From: DASQVO01 sp035640715
GTDB lineage: Bacteria > Actinomycetota > Actinomycetes > Streptosporangiales > Streptosporangiaceae
Direction of reading: 5' to 3'
Length of the DNA: 22,853 nucleotides
Assembly: GCA_035640715.1 (NCBI GenBank)
Contig: DASQVO010000343.1
Span: 1-22,853 of the forward strand
In this document: positions 21,422 to 22,853 of the stretch, piece after piece
Numbering within the stretch: the stretch's first letter is position 1
Layout: each line of letters opens with the position of its first letter
The notes under the pieces: generated by a model
Database searches by the model: none
Told to the model about the DNA's origin: nothing
What the model saw: only the letters and a program-made list of their open reading frames with translations
Translations under genes and position numbers: made by a program

Positions 21422-22072
21422 GTGGACCTCACCACGTACGCAGAGCTCGCGGTGCGGCTCGCGAACACGGCAGCGTACAGTGACGACAACATCGACCGGC
21501 TCGCCACCATGGATGGCTTGCATGCCCTGGTGGCTGACCGCCAGCACCTGAACACCGGCGCAACCCGGAGTGACCTCGAGGCGCTGCGGGAGCTCAGGAC
21601 CGAGTTCAGGAAGATCTTCCTCGCCTGCGCGGAAGGCAATGGCGAAGAAGCGGCAGACCGGCTGAATGCGCTGCTCATGCAGCATCCCGTGCACCCGCAG
21701 CTCTCCGGGCACGACGGGCAGCCCTGGCATGTCCACTTCACCGAGAGCGGGTCCGTCGCGGACAAGTACGCGGCGGGTGCCGCGATGGGCCTCGCCGTCC
21801 GGGTCACCGACCTCGGCATGGAGCGTTTCGGGGTGTGCCAGGCTGCCCCCTGCCAGGGCGTGTTCATCGACACCAGCACCAACCGGTCCCGGCGTTACTG
21901 CTCCGACCGCTGCATGAGCCGGGCCAACGTCACGGCGTTCCGTGCCCGCAAGCGCGGCGACGACTCAGGCCAGGCCGCCCCGCCCGGCGCAAGCGCACCC
22001 GGCGCCGCTGCGTCCGAAGCCGGCGGCACAGCCGATGCCCACATCGGCGGTGCCAGGCGTTCCGAGCCCTAG
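21422..22072 (+). CDS. CGNR zinc-finger (ABATE-domain) regulator
   Basis: A 216-residue protein of the CGNR zinc-finger group, thought to be stress-linked transcriptional regulators. Residues 1 to about 130 form the ABATE domain (LAVRLANTAAYSDDN, helical, ending VRVTDLGMERFG). The zinc ribbon is C139, C144, C160, C164 in GVCQAAPCQGVFIDTSTNRSRRYCSDRC, followed by MSRANVTAFRARKR. The naming motif CGNR reads CMSR here, and the other zinc ligands are intact. The start is GTG 21422 with GGGGAG at 21411-21416. An Ala/Gly/Pro-rich tail of about 35 residues follows. The gene precedes an amino-acid permease on the same strand but 341 bases separate them, so the link is weak. Confidence 0.88.
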   Translation: MDLTTYAELAVRLANTAAYSDDNIDRLATMDGLHALVADRQHLNTGATRSDLEALRELRTEFRKIFLACAEGNGEEAADRLNALLMQHPVHPQLSGHDGQPWHVHFTESGSVADKYAAGAAMGLAVRVTDLGMERFGVCQAAPCQGVFIDTSTNRSRRYCSDRCMSRANVTAFRARKRGDDSGQAAPPGASAPGAAASEAGGTADAHIGGARRSEP

Positions 22073-22413
22073 GCGGGGAATCCGGCATGACGCCACCGGG
22101 CCGCCCGTTCCGGGAAACCGGTCACCGGCCGCGCCGATCAAGGCGCGACATCGATGAAACATGGCAGACATCGCGCCGTAATCGTGGCTAGATAAATCCG
22201 TACAGGACAATCACTGCCATCACAGATTGTTCACAGGAGAACATAGATCCGTGACGTGCGTTACCGAAAAGACGCCAAGTGACTACTTCTCAGACTAGGA
22301 GTGCATCCCTACGATGATCTCACTCGGTGCATACGCAATGCTCACCTCCATAGTGCGACAACCTGACGAGCGGGTGGCAGCCCTCCCGGGCATGATCGGA
22401 AAAGGGATCGACC
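22073..22413 (+). promoter_or_regulatory. Permease leader with overlapping inverted repeats
   Basis: This 341-base gap has an AT-richer patch at about 22160-22250. CAGACA (22165-22170), an 18-base spacer and TAGATA (22189-22194) form a possible promoter. Downstream of it, ACAATC (22207-22212) pairs with GATTGT (22225-22230), and TGTTC (22228-22232) pairs with GAACA (22239-22243), giving two overlapping operator-like inverted repeats. The long leader contains a GC-rich CGGGTGGCAGCCCTCCCGG segment (22370-22389) able to fold, but I could not match it to a known riboswitch or T-box. Confidence 0.4.
22207..22243. promoter_or_regulatory. Overlapping inverted repeats, candidate repressor site
   Basis: Two inverted repeats share bases: ACAATC-N12-GATTGT and TGTTC-N6-GAACA. 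Both have spacings common for dimeric regulators, and they lie just downstream of the putative -10 at 22189-22194. Confidence 0.4.
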
Positions 22414-22424
22414 ATGGCAACTGA
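22314..22424 (+). CDS. Possible upstream ORF overlapping the permease start
   Basis: A 36-codon frame beginning ATG 22314 (AGGAG at 22297-22301) ends TGA at 22422-22424, 11 bases inside the permease gene. It has no family resemblance. It could couple translation or be chance; support is its position and an upstream ribosome-site-like sequence only. Confidence 0.25.
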   Translation: MISLGAYAMLTSIVRQPDERVAALPGMIGKGIDHGN

Positions 22425-22853
22425 TACAGGGACCCCTGGCACCGTCACCAGGCCCGCGGATGTCGGCCTCAAACGAGAAATGGGCTTGATTGGCGCGACC
22501 TGGTCGTCCGAGACCTCGATCATCGGGTCGGGCTGGCTGTTCGGCGCGCTGGCGGCGCAGCAGGCGGGCACCGCGGCCCTGCTGGGATGGGTCATCGCCG
22601 GGGTCGTCGTCGCCATCCTCGCCCTCGTGCACGCCGAACTGGGCGCAATGTATCCGGTGGCCGGCGGGACCGCGAGGTTCCCGCACTTCGCGTTCGGCAG
22701 CGTGGCCGGCATCTCGTTTGGCTTCTTCTCCTGGCTGCAAGCCGTCGTGGTGGCGCCGATCGAGTGCTTCGCGGTCATGCAGTACGGCCAGTACTGGTGG
22801 CACGGCCTCTACAACCCCACCACGAAGAACGTCACCGGGCTCGGCTTCGGGTT
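22414..22853 (+). CDS. APC-superfamily amino acid permease (3' end outside window)
   Basis: The first 146 residues of an amino acid-polyamine-organocation transporter, translated by hand. The N-terminus is a short soluble tail followed by LKREMGLIGATWSSETSIIGSGWLFGA (residues 19-45), in which IGSGWLFG is the unwound substrate-binding part of helix 1. Helix 2 is about 54-72 (LLGWVIAGVVVAILALVHAELGAMYPVAGG), and the PVAGGTARFPHFAFG loop precedes helix 3. The ATG has AAAGGG at 22400-22405. It is expected to be a proton-linked amino acid importer; the substrate cannot be told from this part. The sequence runs out of the window in frame, so it is partial. Confidence 0.9.
   Translation, partial: MATDTGTPGTVTRPADVGLKREMGLIGATWSSETSIIGSGWLFGALAAQQAGTAALLGWVIAGVVVAILALVHAELGAMYPVAGGTARFPHFAFGSVAGISFGFFSWLQAVVVAPIECFAVMQYGQYWWHGLYNPTTKNVTGLGFG

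Noticed and set aside
22366..22392. T-box or riboswitch in the permease leader
   Set aside because: CGGGTGGCAGCC only loosely recalls a T-box core, and no specifier loop or known riboswitch core was found.
22320..22778. 152-residue minus-strand frame opposite the permease
   Set aside because: It is antisense to the APC helix-1 signature IGSGWLFG, and no family is recognisable.

Overview
The window is very G+C-rich, with strong third-position G/C bias and frequent GTG/TTG starts. It carries a multifunctional 2-oxoglutarate decarboxylase/dehydrogenase (Kgd) followed by a DUF6104-type protein, a CGNR zinc-finger regulator, a PadR regulator and a rhomboid-like membrane protein of actinobacterial type. 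This points to the chromosome of a high-GC actinomycete; genus cannot be fixed from the sequence. No tRNA, rRNA, CRISPR array, transposase or phage gene was seen.

Left part (1-5181): a 3'-truncated rhomboid-like membrane protein on the minus strand, then a tightly overlapping operon: GT4 glycosyltransferase, class I methyltransferase, and an alpha/alpha-barrel (squalene-cyclase/prenyltransferase-like) protein. A second methyltransferase (Methyltransf_24 type) runs into it from the opposite strand and overlaps its 3' end. This looks like a small dedicated pathway of unknown product. A short XRE-type helix-turn-helix gene is divergent from the second methyltransferase across a 39-base gap holding a palindrome.

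Middle (5182-9953): an accessory patch with three type II toxin-antitoxin modules (RHH/PIN, RHH/PIN, HicAB). In each, the second gene starts with GTG inside a GTGA overlap. Between the first two modules sits a divergent pair, a class I aminotransferase and a nitrilase-superfamily amidase, resembling the transaminase/omega-amidase pathway. A degenerate copy of the aminotransferase 3' end lies on the far side of the first toxin-antitoxin module, so that module is bracketed by imperfect direct repeats about 1 kb apart.

Right part (9954-22853): a large membrane-anchored protein with a Gly/Pro/Tyr-rich N-terminus and about a dozen Asp-box repeats lies divergent from kgd. After kgd come a strong double hairpin, a 57-residue DUF6104 protein, and a PadR regulator with an unusual helical and Trp-rich C-terminus preceded by two matching operator-like sites. 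A minus-strand pair follows (malic enzyme, then an MDR oxidoreductase). Last are a CGNR regulator and the start of an APC-family permease behind a long leader with inverted repeats and a possible short upstream ORF.

Several starts (second methyltransferase, both RHH antitoxins, amidase) have a TAnnnT -10-like hexamer 6-7 bases upstream, as expected of leaderless transcripts. Kgd, malic enzyme and the aminotransferase/amidase pair all touch 2-oxoglutarate/malate metabolism, but nothing shows they are co-regulated.
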